From Actinomycetota bacterium (GTDB lineage Bacteria; Actinomycetota; CADDZG01; JAHWKV01), in assembly GCA_030447305.1 (NCBI GenBank), contig JAUJPC010000002.1, positions 190,815-254,814 on the forward strand: DNA of 64,000 bases. The letters are read 5' to 3'. The first letter of the stretch is position 1. Each line of letters begins with the position of its first letter. The translations under genes and the position numbers were made by a program. The notes under the pieces are model-generated. The model was not told the origin of the DNA. It made no database searches and saw nothing but the letters and a program-made list of their open reading frames with translations. This document shows positions 35,025 to 44,675 of the stretch, in pieces.

Positions 35025-35582
35025 CGTCCATCCCTTTCTTCCGTTCGATTTCCCAGGGAAACCCGAAGGGCAGACCGGGCTCGCGACAGGCGGGAACCCA
35101 CGGTCCCCTGGGGAATGCCTAGGATCAGGCTGGCCTCCCGATAATCCATGCCTTCGGCGTCGACCAGCAGGACGATGGCTCGCTGCTCCACCGGCAAGGA
35201 CGCCAGTGCCTGCGCCAGGTCATGCCTCTCGGCGGCGACATCTGAGGGGTCGGAGTCGATGCCGGCTTGACCAGCCTCCTCGTTCAGAGGAAGAAGCCTG
35301 GTGCGGCTGCGTCGGCGGAGCTGGTCCATGCAGACGTTGTAAGGGATCCGGTAAAGCCAGGCCCCGAACGGGGATTTTGCCGGAGAACGAACCCAGCGAC
35401 CGAAAGGCCTTGAGGTAGGTCTCCTGGAGCGCATCGTCCATCTGGTCCCGGTCCCCGAGGAGACGGTAGGCGAGCCCGCGCAGCCCCCGGTCGAACTGGT
35501 CGATCATCCGGCAGAACTCCTCAACCTGCTCTGTCCCGGATTTTTGGTCCCATTCCTGACGTGGCTCGAACGAGGCCATCAT
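35021..35582 (-). CDS. ECF RNA polymerase sigma factor, one frameshift
   Basis: Region 2 is in one frame (DDALQETYLKAFRSLGSFSGK) and region 4 in another (ALASLPVEQRAIVLLVDAEG; YREASLILGIPQGTVGSRLSR). The switch is at a run of four A near 35378: with three A the text reads SGK-SPFGAWLYRIPYNVCMD, exactly as in this family. This is the one case where the run is too long. Start ATG 35582 is provisional; an adjacent ATG at 35579 is equally possible. Coupled to the anti-sigma gene by GTGA overlap. Confidence 0.8.
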
Positions 35583-35866
35583 CCTTTTCTCACTGAAAAC
35601 GGACCCGTAGATACTGCGATGCGCCTGATCTGACGGAAGGTCCAAACGCCTGACCCCGGATCACCCATGCGCCCTAAGTGCACTAGCCTTTTCCTGCGTT
35701 ACGGCCCAACTGCGCCAAAAAGGCAAGCTCGACATAGGTTTAGACGCCGAGCAGCACTCATTCCTTCAACCAATGTTCGAAATGTGGGACCGGTCGAGCG
35801 CTTTGTGCGACAGCGACGCAAATAAGACAGCAAATCCCGCAGCAACAGAGAAGGTATCGGTTCGGC

Positions 35867-36394
35867 TCAGGCTGGCCGATCTGCAGCTTCGGCCGGATTC
35901 CCCCGAAGGGGGCCAGAATCAAGCCGGCGTTCGGGCCACCTCCGCTTCATGTATCGGCGTTCCGATCGAACGATTAGGGCGAACCCCAGGATCATGGGCA
36001 CCTGTAGGAACACAATCGCATTGAGAGCGGCGCTGGGAAGAGGGAGCCGGTCAAAGAACTGGGCCACGAAAGTCAAGACCAACATCAGGTAAGAGAGCTG
36101 GGCGAGGCGGAGGTGCCTGATTCGCCAACCGTCTTGCGGCCGCCGCAGCCGTGCGGCCACAACTGCAGCCAAGAGGACGATGGTGGTTGCGACGGTCACG
36201 ACGTGAAACACGCTCGGTCCGTCCCAAAACTCCTGGATCGCGAGAGAGCTCGAGGGCATTACGGCCATTGCCGCAACGTAAACTCGTCCGAGGACCCGAT
36301 GCCGGGCTGTGCCCTTGGCGAGCGACATTACTACCAGACCCGCCAACATCGCCGCCGACCCCCTCAGAACATTTATGAGAATCATCCAGTTCAT
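35867..36394 (-). CDS. DUF2306-type membrane protein
   Basis: A 175-residue protein with about four membrane helices. KGTARHRVLGRVYVAAM resembles the conserved His-containing loop of DUF2306 proteins, whose function is unknown (a heme-related role has been suggested for His-rich relatives, not shown here). It stands upstream of the sigma gene by about 280 bases; no gene was recognised in the gap 35583-35866. Confidence 0.65.
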   Translation of the reverse strand: MNWMILINVLRGSAAMLAGLVVMSLAKGTARHRVLGRVYVAAMAVMPSSSLAIQEFWDGPSVFHVVTVATTIVLLAAVVAARLRRPQDGWRIRHLRLAQLSYLMLVLTFVAQFFDRLPLPSAALNAIVFLQVPMILGFALIVRSERRYMKRRWPERRLDSGPLRGNPAEAADRPA

Positions 36395-36413
36395 CCCAGT
36401 TCTTGGCGCCGTC

Positions 36414-37038
36414 TTAGCGCCGGACGCCTTCCACGACTATCTCAACCCGCCGGTTCTGTTCTCGTCCGGTGGGATTGTCGGATCCGTCGGGGTTTTCGTT
36501 GGGCGCTATGGGGTCCTTTTCTCCCAGACCGGTTGTCTTCAGCCGGGCCGCGTCCATTTCCGGCTTGCCGGTTAGGTAGTTTTTGACCGCATCCGCTCTG
36601 CGCTGAGAAAGGTCCAAGTTGTAGGCATCGGTTCCCCTGGAGTCGGTGTAACCCCGAATCGAGACGGGGGCGGAGGAGTAGAACTTCAAAACCTCGGCGA
36701 TCTGGTCCAGCTGCGCCGCTGCCTCCGGCTTGAGATCCGCTTTGTCGAACTCGAACAGCACCCTTTCGGGGAGACTGATCACGGTTCCTTCGGACGTTTG
36801 AGTTGCTTCAGGTCCGAAAGGATCTCCCCAACTCGGATCTCGACCGATGTCTGCTGGGGCTGACCCCCGATCTCTACCTCGGTGGTGGGAAGCCCGGGGC
36901 TGATCTCCACGACCGTCTCCGGCGGGCCGGTGAACGCAGCGTTTTGGCTGGATTCCTCATTGCCGGCACATCCGACCAGAGCTGCCAGCAGAAATGTCGC
37001 TATGACACTAACCGCTTGACCCGGCCGGGTCCGGCCAT
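36414..37038 (-). CDS. OmpA-family lipoprotein, two frameshifts
   Basis: The C-terminal OmpA domain (VLFEFDKADLKPEAAAQLDQ; RGYTDSRGTD; NLDLSQRRADAVKNYL; NRRVEIVVEG) binds peptidoglycan. It is separated from its lipoprotein N-terminus (LLAALVGC then DLKQLKR) by a shift near 36797: restoring one T gives KR-SEGTVISLPERVLF, the usual family text. A second shift near 37007 would join the signal peptide to an ATG at 37038 (MAGPGRVKRLV) that overlaps the stop of the upstream lipoprotein (TGATG). Both inferred repairs are one base. Confidence 0.65.
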
Positions 37039-37645
37039 CAGCGCTGGACAGGGATGTTCGGAAACTCAAACGATGGCCTGGTGGTCTTGTCGTACTCACC
37101 TTTCAAGTCGACGCTCTCGTCGGTGCCGTAGGTGTTTATGTATAGCCGCAGCGTCTTGGCCTTGGATCGATGGGTCCCAAGAAAGCCAGAGTACCGGTAA
37201 GCGTTGCCCCTGGATCGACCCTCAAAGTGGTGTTGGTGGCCGGTTTCACAAAGTTGTACTGGTTGTTGAGATCGTCGGCAAGGTGGGCACCCTCGTTGCT
37301 TCGACCCGCCAGCTCGATGCTTTCGGTGAACCCGTTGATCACCTCCACGTCGATATTGATCGAGGTCGGCCCGTACCCTATCTGCTTTAGCCGGAAAACG
37401 GTCCCGTTCGGATGGCGCAGCTCGGTGTCGAGCTCCGTCGCCTTGGGCAGGTCCTCAGAGGCTGCCGGCCTCGTGGTCGGTGACGATTCCGTTTCCGATG
37501 GTTCGGCCACGGTGGCCGTGGTTTCAGGGTTGTCGTCCCGGGCCGAGGTGTCCCCTCCGCAGACGACCGCTAACAGGCCAGCCGGGACCGTTGCTGCGAC
37601 CCGTACCCGCCATTTGCGTCGCATGGCGAGCATGCTAGCAAACAA
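37038..37645 (-). CDS. Secreted lipoprotein with Thr/Glu-rich linker, one frameshift
   Basis: The N-terminus has a signal sequence (PAGLLAVVC) and a Thr/Ser/Glu-rich linker, then a beta-rich domain (GTVFRLKQIGYGPTSINIDV). The main frame stops at 37136, but restoring one T near 37165 (GATCC to GATTCC) continues it as DSKAKTLRLYINTYG, DLKGEYDKTTRPSFEFP and a stop at 37038-37040. The restored stop then overlaps the start of the OmpA gene, which supports the repair. No family recognised. Confidence 0.6.
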
Positions 37646-37701
37646 AGGCCGGTGGGTTAAACGCGAGCACCCTCGATCTTTCAGTCAGTCCGGCTCTCCA
37701 G

Positions 37702-38292
37702 CTATTTCTGCGTGGCTGGTTCCGCCAGGATGCGATCGCAGAGGTCAAGGCAGTCGTTGCAAATGCGGGCGTAGGGTCCTCTCTGAAACTTGCGCCTCTT
37801 GGTGGTGGACGAGAGAAACGCAAGACCGATGATCATATGGTCGACCTTCCTGGTTCGCTGACCGCAGAAGTCACACTTGGCCTTCTCGTCTATAACGTTT
37901 TCTGATAGTTCGGCCCATTCATTTCTTCTGGACTCGCGGTTCGCCATCGCCTCGTGTGCCAGAGCGATGCAGCGGTCGCAGATGAAAACTCCCGGTCCGG
38001 CAATTAGCTTCTGAACCTGGTTTTGTGGTTGACCACAGAAGGTGCAGACATGAAGCCCGCCGGCCTCTTCCTTGAAAACGACCTTTCCCGCCACTGCCTC
38101 GACGATCTGATGCACGCGCTGGTGGCTCAGTCCAAGGGCATCGGCGATCTCCCTGAGGCTTGCGCCGGATGCGTGAAGACGCCGAATGGCGTGCTGATAG
38201 CTCGCTCTCGCCCGGTCTGCCTCGAATTCGAGCTCGATCAGACGATCACGGGTCTGTTGTGCCTCCCTCAGCGTGGCTTCATCGACGGTCAT
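37702..38292 (-). CDS. Regulator with HTH and two ClpX-type C4 zinc fingers
   Basis: A 196-residue protein. A coiled N-terminal helix (1-40) leads to a helix-turn-helix, [22 protein letters not shown] (43-65 region). Two ClpX-type zinc fingers follow: C83, C86, C105, C108 and C140, C143, C178, C181. In ClpX this finger binds partners or adaptors; here there is no ATPase. ATG 38292 is preferred over an ATG at 38304 because a perfect palindrome (38293-38314) lies directly upstream and covers the latter. The palindrome suggests autorepression. A DNA-binding protein with paired ClpX fingers may link transcription to proteolysis or thiol/zinc state; this is inference. Confidence 0.75.
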   Translation of the reverse strand: MTVDEATLREAQQTRDRLIELEFEADRARASYQHAIRRLHASGASLREIADALGLSHQRVHQIVEAVAGKVVFKEEAGGLHVCTFCGQPQNQVQKLIAGPGVFICDRCIALAHEAMANRESRRNEWAELSENVIDEKAKCDFCGQRTRKVDHMIIGLAFLSSTTKRRKFQRGPYARICNDCLDLCDRILAEPATQK

Positions 38293-38314
38293 GTCGTCTA
38301 CCATAGTAGACGAC
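38293..38314. promoter_or_regulatory. Perfect 9-bp palindrome before the ClpX-finger regulator
   Basis: GTCGTCTAC (38293-38301), CATA, GTAGACGAC (38306-38314). It abuts the ATG at 38292. Strong candidate for an autoregulatory operator. Confidence 0.65.
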
Positions 38315-38618
38315 TCCACAGGGCTGGTCAACGCGTTGGCCCGGTCAGATTCTTTCCACCGTGGCTGCCGTTCCAAGTCTGTAGATTGCCAGTAAGCGCT
38401 ATGTCGACACCGCGAACACTTGGATTTCTCATCCGCTGCGGTAGGCTTGTCCGACGGCTCCATGCCAGCGAACTCAAGGCATCGTGTTCCGGGCTGCCGT
38501 TAATTCACACAGTCGCCACCGTCATGCAACAGGACGGAAACCTGTCCCAGGCATACTGTTTCCAACAGCCGCAGGCTCGGGGGTAAGGGTGACGCCTAAC
38601 TTTGAACGGAGAAACCCT

Positions 38619-39092
38619 ATGAAAATACAGCCTGTCGTCATGCCGGCGATAAAGACAATCGCTTTAGTGGCTCACGACAATCGAAAAAGGGAGATGATCG
38701 ACTGGGCTAGTTGGAACAAGCCCATCCTCGGTCAGCACCTGCTATGTGCTACCGGCACCACCGGATCTTTGCTCGAATCCGAAGTGGGTCTGTCTGTTAC
38801 TAGGTTCAGGAGCGGTCCGCTTGGAGGTGATCAGCAGATAGGAGCGGGGATCACTGAGGGTCACATCGACTTCGTGGTGTTCTTCTGGGACCCTCTCGAA
38901 TCGCACTCGCATGATGTTGACGTGAAGGCGCTGCTGCGAATCGCGGCGGTCTACAACATTCCCATCGCCTGCAACCGGTCTTCAGCAGACTTCATGGTCA
39001 CGTCCCCTTTGATGGGCGGCGAGTATGTGAGGCTCGCCTTTGACTATGAGTCGGTGGTGTCCCCGGCAGAAGAGTCCGGAGTACGACTCTAA
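38619..39092 (+). CDS. mgsA: Methylglyoxal synthase
   Basis: A 157-residue enzyme converting dihydroxyacetone phosphate to methylglyoxal and phosphate. Motifs KTIALVAHDNRK, CATGTTG, SGPLGGDQQIGA, FFWDPL and NIPIACNRSSADF are all typical and the phosphate loop is intact. The frame is open upstream to 38484 but that part is not family-like, so ATG 38619 is chosen. The reaction frees phosphate from glycolysis, which fits a phosphate-poor lifestyle. Convergent with the Gly-rich gene, with a hairpin between. Confidence 0.95.
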   Translation: MKIQPVVMPAIKTIALVAHDNRKREMIDWASWNKPILGQHLLCATGTTGSLLESEVGLSVTRFRSGPLGGDQQIGAGITEGHIDFVVFFWDPLESHSHDVDVKALLRIAAVYNIPIACNRSSADFMVTSPLMGGEYVRLAFDYESVVSPAEESGVRL

Positions 39093-39118
39093 TCACAATG
39101 GCTATACGTAGCGCAGGA

Positions 39119-39138
39119 GGCGGCCAAAAAGGGCCGCC
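39119..39138. terminator. Hairpin between mgsA and the Gly-rich gene
   Basis: GGCGGCC (39119-39125), AAAAAG, GGCCGCC (39132-39138). A 7-bp GC-rich stem placed between convergent genes, so it can end both transcripts. No U-rich tail. Confidence 0.6.
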
Positions 39139-39173
39139 CCCTGTAATCGTTTACTCCGTTATTGCCGAACTCA

Positions 39174-39892
39174 TTATCCGGCGCCCACGCCTCCACTTGA
39201 GGCGGTGCTTCCGGCAGAACCACTGGAACCACCGCTGCCGGCAGCCCCGCTGTTACCCCCGTCTCCACCGAAACCGCCCCCGCAAGCAACCCGCGCCTCG
39301 TCCTCGGCGTCCACCTCCTCGGTGTATCCACCGCTTGTAGCCGGCCCACCGTTTCCGGGGCCTCCATTGCCTGCGGTCGCCGGACCTGAGGCGCCCCCAT
39401 AACAACCCTTGCCCTCGGCGGCGTTCTCATCGCCCTTGACGTCGCCTGTTTGGGCATAGGCGTTGCAGGTACCGGGGCCACCGTTTCCGCCGGGGCCCCC
39501 GCCGCCGTTGCTGCCACCGAGGGCGGCGCCGGCATAATCACCGCTACCTCCGGCGGCACCGCCACCCCCACCGTCACCACCGGTGCCACCACCGGTGCCA
39601 CCTAGCCGGACGATGCTGCACCGCCGTCACCGCCGTCACCGCTGCCGCCGGTGGCGTCGCCCGTATCGCCACCGGGACCTCCAGCGCCGCCGTCCCCACT
39701 CTCACCGCCCGTTCCGCCGTCACCGCTGGCGGCGCCGGCGGAAGCTTCGCCCGAGGTTAGGTTGAATTCTTGGACACAGTGGACTGATGCGTTGTCTGCT
39801 GCGCAATTTATGTCGGCCGAGGCGTTCGCCACGACGAGTATGGCCGCAGTCAGGGCAACTACTAATACGGCTGCGAGCTTTCCGATTCTCAT
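39174..39892 (-). CDS. Gly-rich exported protein (PGRS-like), one frameshift
   Basis: ATG 39892 with AAAGGA upstream starts a signal peptide (AAVLVVALTAAILVVANASA) and a short mature head (CAADNASVHCVQEF), followed by Gly/Asp/Ala/Ser-rich sequence. The frame stops at 39602, but the same low-complexity composition goes on in another frame (GGTGGGTGGDGG, GGGGPGGNGGPGTC, AAGSGGSSGSAG) to a TAA at 39174-39176. One base lost near 39605 explains this. Four scattered cysteines might cross-link it. Looks like a cell-surface or matrix protein; function unknown. Gly-rich coding DNA is prone to both real indels and sequencing errors. Confidence 0.6.
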
Positions 39893-40575
39893 TCTGTTCC
39901 TTTCATCTCTTTGATGAGGTGCTTTCCCATCGTGCAAAGGCGGATGGATCAACGGCTATTGGTGAGGGCTCGCCACAGGCTCTTACTGGAAGGATTCCGA
40001 TCGGGTAATGAGATGCAGGTAGAAGATCGAATCTAGCCAAGTCAGCGGCGTCTTAGGTGTCGTCGTCATGAACACCAGAAGAACGTTAGGAGAATCCAAT
40101 CCCGGCAAGTTAGCCCGCGCGGGGACGGCGGGCGTTGCTCGGTGAGGCAGCTCGAGCTTGAACGGGGAACGAGTCAGAGCCCCTCCGAGTGTCGAGGACT
40201 ACCGCTCTGAGAGCAGCCCTGGGTTTAGGTAGATCGTTTGGAGGAGCTCAACCGTCGCCCGCTCGGTGGCCTTTACAACCTGCTCGGCGTCTACCAGGAG
40301 AGTCACGATCTCCGGCCGGTCATGGCCCCCCTCATAACGGAAAAGGATGTCTGGCTGCCGGCGGCACTCGTTCCCCGCTTCTTGGCTTTGGGCCCCCAGC
40401 GAGTCCGGGATCAATCTGGCGGCTTCCGAGTTGTCGAGACCATTCCGAGTGGAGGCCGCAGGAAGACTCATTCCGTAATCGGAGCGTATCTCGGACTCGA
40501 AAGCCATAATCGCAACCTAGCAGGCGAGGATTAACGCGGTCTTAAGGGGATACGTCCAGTATCGGAATAAATTCC
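39893..40575. other. Region without a convincing gene
   Basis: Between the Gly-rich gene and the phosphoesterase gene lie about 680 bases. Two overlapping frames of about 100 codons (40199-40507 minus, 40238-40534 plus) are open, but neither resembles a known family and neither has a clear ribosome site. The minus-strand frame has a more protein-like composition (EIVTLLVDAEQVVKATERA) and could be a small unknown gene. Confidence 0.3.
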
Positions 40576-42741
40576 CTATGCCCTGAGTAGCTTGAGGGAC
40601 TTCAGCCAGCGATCAGATTTGGTCTTCGGGCCTGCACGTCGCCCGCCGGTTGCCTCCGGTCCCTTTTGAAGCGAGTTCGTATGGGTGGCCTCCGTTTGGA
40701 GGCTTGCGGCAAGCACGATTCCTTCCCGTCCCGGCACCAAAAGGTTAAGACCTGCCTCGACCGGCTGTCCGGTTACGGCCACAGGAAGGGATGCAACCAG
40801 CACCGGCTCCCAGTGGAACGGATCAAGCCTCCACCACTCTCCCGTAACCGTGATCAAGTGCAGGAAACCTCCCACCGCCAGTGCCGCAGAGGCGAAAGAA
40901 GGAGTGCCGGCTCTGTTGGTGAACGGCTCAGTCGTCCGGGGCAGGCGATGATCCCTTAGCAACCACCCGGTTCGGGAGTCGAGGATGTGAATCACGGCAT
41001 CGCCAGTGACGACCAAGGCTAGTTCGTCGATGATTACCGGTGTTGCGCCGGATGCCGGACCGTCCAAGGTGGTACTCCACGCAACCCTGCCGGTGGTCAC
41101 CTCGAATCGCTCGACCACGGCGCCGTCCCGAACGATCAGTGCCGTGCCGTCGTCGAGCGGCGCAGGGCTGGATCTGGGGGTCGCCATGCCAGCGCCGTCG
41201 CTCCCCTGGATCGCCCCGTCCAGCGGGTTCAAGACCGTCAAACCCTGGTACTGCCCGGCCAGCGGCAGCACCGCGAAGCCGCCGCACATGCGGCCGCTCG
41301 GGTGCAGGTGATGGATATCGGCGTTATCGACATGTTGCGTCCACCGCACCCGGCCGTCGGTGCACTTGAGGCAACGAACCAAGCCGGGACCCTCCGTAAT
41401 GAGCCCGCCGTCTGCGGTCAGCACCGGCGTGCTGGTTACCCAGGTGCACGCGGGATCGGCAGCCTCGATCATCCAGGTGAGCCGGCCATCGTCAACCCGG
41501 ACCACGAGTCCGCCGACGGTTTGCAGAAACACCGAACCTTCAGGGTGCACAGCGGCGGCGGCTGCAACGGGCTGCGGTGAGTCCCAGGACCAACGCAGCT
41601 TGCCGGTTTGGTCATCCAGGAGTGCGAGAGTCCCCCCAGCCTGATCATGGTCCGCAGTGGTCGCAATGATGCCGTCCGGGTGGGTCGCCAGCTGCAGGCT
41701 GGAGGCAGCGGAAGCCACTCTGGTCTGGAAACTCCACTTGGGAGGTGACGCTCTGAACCGTGGCGGCGCCGTCCCGGCGGACAGAATTGTGTGGTTGACC
41801 AACTCGTCTGTGTCCCATTCGACGACGCGCATCTGAGGAGGCGACCAGTCCCGTCCGTCGACGATGGCCGGTCCGGTGGACAGGTGAAGAGTTCCGCTGG
41901 CTCTGATTCCCCTGGAAGCATGCCGGTGGCCGGATAGTACTGCTGCCAGTCGCATGGAGGGGATCTGCCGCTTCAATGACTGAAGGAATGTGCCATTCGG
42001 CTGCTCGTGGGAGAGCAGAACGACCGGATATCCCGGAGGAAGCAGAGCAAGATCGGCGGCCAGCCACCTCAACTGCGCCGCGTGGTCAAGACCGGTCCTA
42101 GCGCTGAACCAGTCCAATGCAACCAGATGCATTCCCCCAAAGTGCATCGACCACCAACGTGGTCCGACGATCTCCTCCCAGCGGCTGAAGGTTCCGGTCC
42201 CCAGCTCCCTGTCGTGGACGGGAACGTCGGTCGGCTGTGGATCACCCTGGTGACCGTAGTGATCGTGATTCCCGGGGAGCAGCCGGAACGGCACACCAAT
42301 TCCGGTCAGCTCCTTGACAGCCGCCTTGAGTTCGGCGACGGTTCCGCGGTCGGTGACGTCCCCGGTGACCACAATGAGGCCGGCCCGGCTGTTTCGAATC
42401 CCGCCGGACAGCGGATGCAGAACCCCCTTTCCCATAAGGGAGCCGGGGCCTGGCGTCTCGCTGTGGGTCAAGTGCAGGTCGGTAATGTGGGCTATGCGTG
42501 TGTTGTTTGTCTTCCCGACGGGTGAAAGAACGAAATTGTGCGGTTCGGAGTCCCGCCTTCGCCCCCAGCGGCCACACGTCCATCCCGGAGGGGGGCAGAC
42601 CCACACGAAAGGGCCCCAACCAGGGAGATCAAAGCGCCCATCCGCCCCGGTGGCTTGTGCGGAAAGGCAGTCTGAGATCACTGCACCGGCAATGGGTGTG
42701 CCCGACGAGTCTCGCACGCAGCCGGTCAACTGGCTTTTCAC
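40576..42741 (-). CDS. Calcineurin-like phosphoesterase fused to a PQQ-type beta-propeller
   Basis: A 721-residue protein in three parts. Residues 1-75 resemble a carboxypeptidase-regulatory beta-sandwich (GCVRDSSGTPIAGAVISDC). Residues about 80-330 form a metallophosphoesterase with all metal motifs: DLHLTH, GDVTDRG, GNHDHYG, LLSHEQ and GHRH. Residues about 340-690 are a PQQ/WD-like propeller with repeats such as LLDDQTGKLRWSWDSPQP and TDGRVRWTQHV. No signal peptide was seen. It sits close to phoX in the same direction, suggesting a role in phosphate-ester metabolism; substrate unknown. Confidence 0.85.
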   Translation of the reverse strand: MKSQLTGCVRDSSGTPIAGAVISDCLSAQATGADGRFDLPGWGPFVWVCPPPGWTCGRWGRRRDSEPHNFVLSPVGKTNNTRIAHITDLHLTHSETPGPGSLMGKGVLHPLSGGIRNSRAGLIVVTGDVTDRGTVAELKAAVKELTGIGVPFRLLPGNHDHYGHQGDPQPTDVPVHDRELGTGTFSRWEEIVGPRWWSMHFGGMHLVALDWFSARTGLDHAAQLRWLAADLALLPPGYPVVLLSHEQPNGTFLQSLKRQIPSMRLAAVLSGHRHASRGIRASGTLHLSTGPAIVDGRDWSPPQMRVVEWDTDELVNHTILSAGTAPPRFRASPPKWSFQTRVASAASSLQLATHPDGIIATTADHDQAGGTLALLDDQTGKLRWSWDSPQPVAAAAAVHPEGSVFLQTVGGLVVRVDDGRLTWMIEAADPACTWVTSTPVLTADGGLITEGPGLVRCLKCTDGRVRWTQHVDNADIHHLHPSGRMCGGFAVLPLAGQYQGLTVLNPLDGAIQGSDGAGMATPRSSPAPLDDGTALIVRDGAVVERFEVTTGRVAWSTTLDGPASGATPVIIDELALVVTGDAVIHILDSRTGWLLRDHRLPRTTEPFTNRAGTPSFASAALAVGGFLHLITVTGEWWRLDPFHWEPVLVASLPVAVTGQPVEAGLNLLVPGREGIVLAASLQTEATHTNSLQKGPEATGGRRAGPKTKSDRWLKSLKLLRA

Positions 42742-42914
42742 ATGTTGAAAATTAACCCCCAGCGGGGCGGTCTGGGTGCCCTTTTGAGCGAAGTTAACCC
42801 CTCGTTGGAGAAGAGTTCACGGCCCGTTCAGCAACCGAGTTCGCCAGCTTGAGCAAGCCGTATTGACGCAGTCCTCCCCAACAGGGTGCTGCATGGGCGG
42901 CAGATCGGCCACGG

Positions 42915-44504
42915 CTAAACCAAGGGCATCCCGAGCCGGTCGAGGGCCGCTGCCTCCAGCGGGCTGATTCCCAGTTGGTCGGCAGCCTGCGACAGCTCCC
43001 CGGAGATGCGGGGACCCAGGTGGGCCGGCGGCAGAGCCGCTGCCATCCGCCGTGCCCCTGCAGCGGTGCGCTGGGGAAACGGTCCCCAGATGGCGAAGGT
43101 GTGACCGGGGGTCTGAATGTTGACGAAGAAGGTTCTGCCGTCCGGCGAGAAGCAGGGGCCTGCAAACTCCGAGTGCTCTCCTGGTTCGCCGCCGGGAACC
43201 GGCAGGCGGTTGTTGGCGAACTGGTAGACCTCACCCTCGGGAGTGATTCCCATCACCCTATTGCCGCCGTCGCCGTCTTCAGCGAACCACAGGTCGCCCC
43301 ACGGGGTGATGGTGATGTTGTCAGGGCTCTCCATCTTGTTGGCGTCCGTGCCTTCGTAGAACAGCTCGAGTGTGTCCGAGCCGGGTGCCGTCTCAGTCTC
43401 CGGGCCTGGCGTCAGCCGGAAGATCTGGCCCAGCCGGTTCTTTCCCCCGGCGGTGTCGTCGAACCAGAAGGCACCTCCTTCGAAGCGGCACCCCTCCAGA
43501 CGGTTGAAGCGGGCAGCCTCCAGCCGCTCGGCGTCCTCGTGCGGCTCCTGAGGGTTGACGTCGACCCAAACTATCCGAAAGTCCTCGCGGCCGGGACGCA
43601 CCACGTCCAGGTCTGAGTGAGGCTTTTCGTCGACCTTCATCACCTGCAGCTTGCCGCCCGCCTGGAGCGCTCCCGGGCGCTTCGCCCGGTCGTTTGGAAG
43701 GTAGCGATACAGGTAGCTCACCCTGGTTTCTCCCGGTGAGGGGGTACCTCCGTCCTCGGGCTCCTCCGAGTCCACGTTCTCTGGAACGAACGGAACCTCG
43801 TCCTTCGGATCGTCGGGGATGAAGCCGCGGAAGTCGTCCTCGGTGAGGTAAACGATGCCGGTCCGGGGATCGACGGCAATCGCCTCGTGCGAGAAGAAGC
43901 CCATGTCAAGGATCGGCGTCTTTGACAGGTCGTTTTCGGCGTCGTCGTGCATTACCTCGAAGGCGTAGCCGTGCCCCGGAGAGCCGGGGGCGGGGGCGTC
44001 CCGGGTCTCCTCGCAGGTCACCCAGGTGCCCCACGGCGTCTCGCCACCGGCACAGTTGGTGCTGCTGCCCGAGCTGGTGACGAAGCTGCGGACCTCCGTC
44101 CGGTTCGGATCGACCACGATGCCGGTGGTGCCGCCCGGCGCCGACGAGTAGCGGTTGCGGCCCGGCACCGGCGGGCCTTCGTCGTCCGGAGCCAGCTCGT
44201 GGTTGCGCACCAGCACCACGGCGCTACCCGGGCCGGCGAAGGCTGCCATGCCGTCGTGGGCGCCGGGGACTGCTGTCCCATCGGCCAGCTTGGCCCCCTC
44301 CATGGAGAGCACCCGATACTGAAAGCCCTTCGGAAGGTCGAGGATGCCGCCGGGGTCCTTAACCAGCTCCCCGAAGGGGGATGCCGATGCTGCCGGCCGG
44401 GCTGATTCGCCGCTTCCCCTGGAACATGCGGGGCCGAGCAGGGCCACTCCCCCGATAGTCAGAGCGCCGCGTCCCAAGAACTGCCTTCGGGTGAATGTGG
44501 CCAT
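42915..44504 (-). CDS. phoX: PhoX-family alkaline phosphatase with Tat signal
   Basis: A 529-residue DUF839/PhoX protein. The N-terminus is a twin-arginine signal (TRRQFLGRGALTIGG) with a possible lipobox Cys (LLGPAC). Family motifs include LPKGFQYRVLS, VRNHELAPDD, GGTTGIVVDP, WGTWVTCEETRD, MGFFSHEAIAVDP and SPDNITITPWGDLWFAEDG. PhoX enzymes are folded, calcium/iron-dependent phosphatases exported by Tat that release phosphate from organic esters. With the phn genes it suggests a strong organic-phosphorus scavenging ability. Confidence 0.9.
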   Translation of the reverse strand: MATFTRRQFLGRGALTIGGVALLGPACSRGSGESARPAASASPFGELVKDPGGILDLPKGFQYRVLSMEGAKLADGTAVPGAHDGMAAFAGPGSAVVLVRNHELAPDDEGPPVPGRNRYSSAPGGTTGIVVDPNRTEVRSFVTSSGSSTNCAGGETPWGTWVTCEETRDAPAPGSPGHGYAFEVMHDDAENDLSKTPILDMGFFSHEAIAVDPRTGIVYLTEDDFRGFIPDDPKDEVPFVPENVDSEEPEDGGTPSPGETRVSYLYRYLPNDRAKRPGALQAGGKLQVMKVDEKPHSDLDVVRPGREDFRIVWVDVNPQEPHEDAERLEAARFNRLEGCRFEGGAFWFDDTAGGKNRLGQIFRLTPGPETETAPGSDTLELFYEGTDANKMESPDNITITPWGDLWFAEDGDGGNRVMGITPEGEVYQFANNRLPVPGGEPGEHSEFAGPCFSPDGRTFFVNIQTPGHTFAIWGPFPQRTAAGARRMAAALPPAHLGPRISGELSQAADQLGISPLEAAALDRLGMPLV

Positions 44505-44675
44505 AGCTGTACCCCCAGTCGTCTAGCACTGCCGCTTGCCGACCGAGTATTGGCAAGGCTCGTAAACGAAGGCTTTACGCAAGTTGAACGGGCCATGAAT
44601 TCAGGGAGGGCGTCGATCAAAAGTCCTTCGGGCTCAGCGCCCTAAGGTGCGGAGCGAGCTGCAGCGCCGAACGAC

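Noticed and set aside
39089-39601. Minus-strand frame rich in Pro, Ala and Val
   Set aside because: It is an alternative frame of the Gly-rich protein; the Gly frame has the same composition as the upstream signal-peptide-bearing part.
40238-40534. Plus-strand frame of 98 codons
   Set aside because: No family, no ribosome site, and it overlaps an equally weak minus-strand frame.
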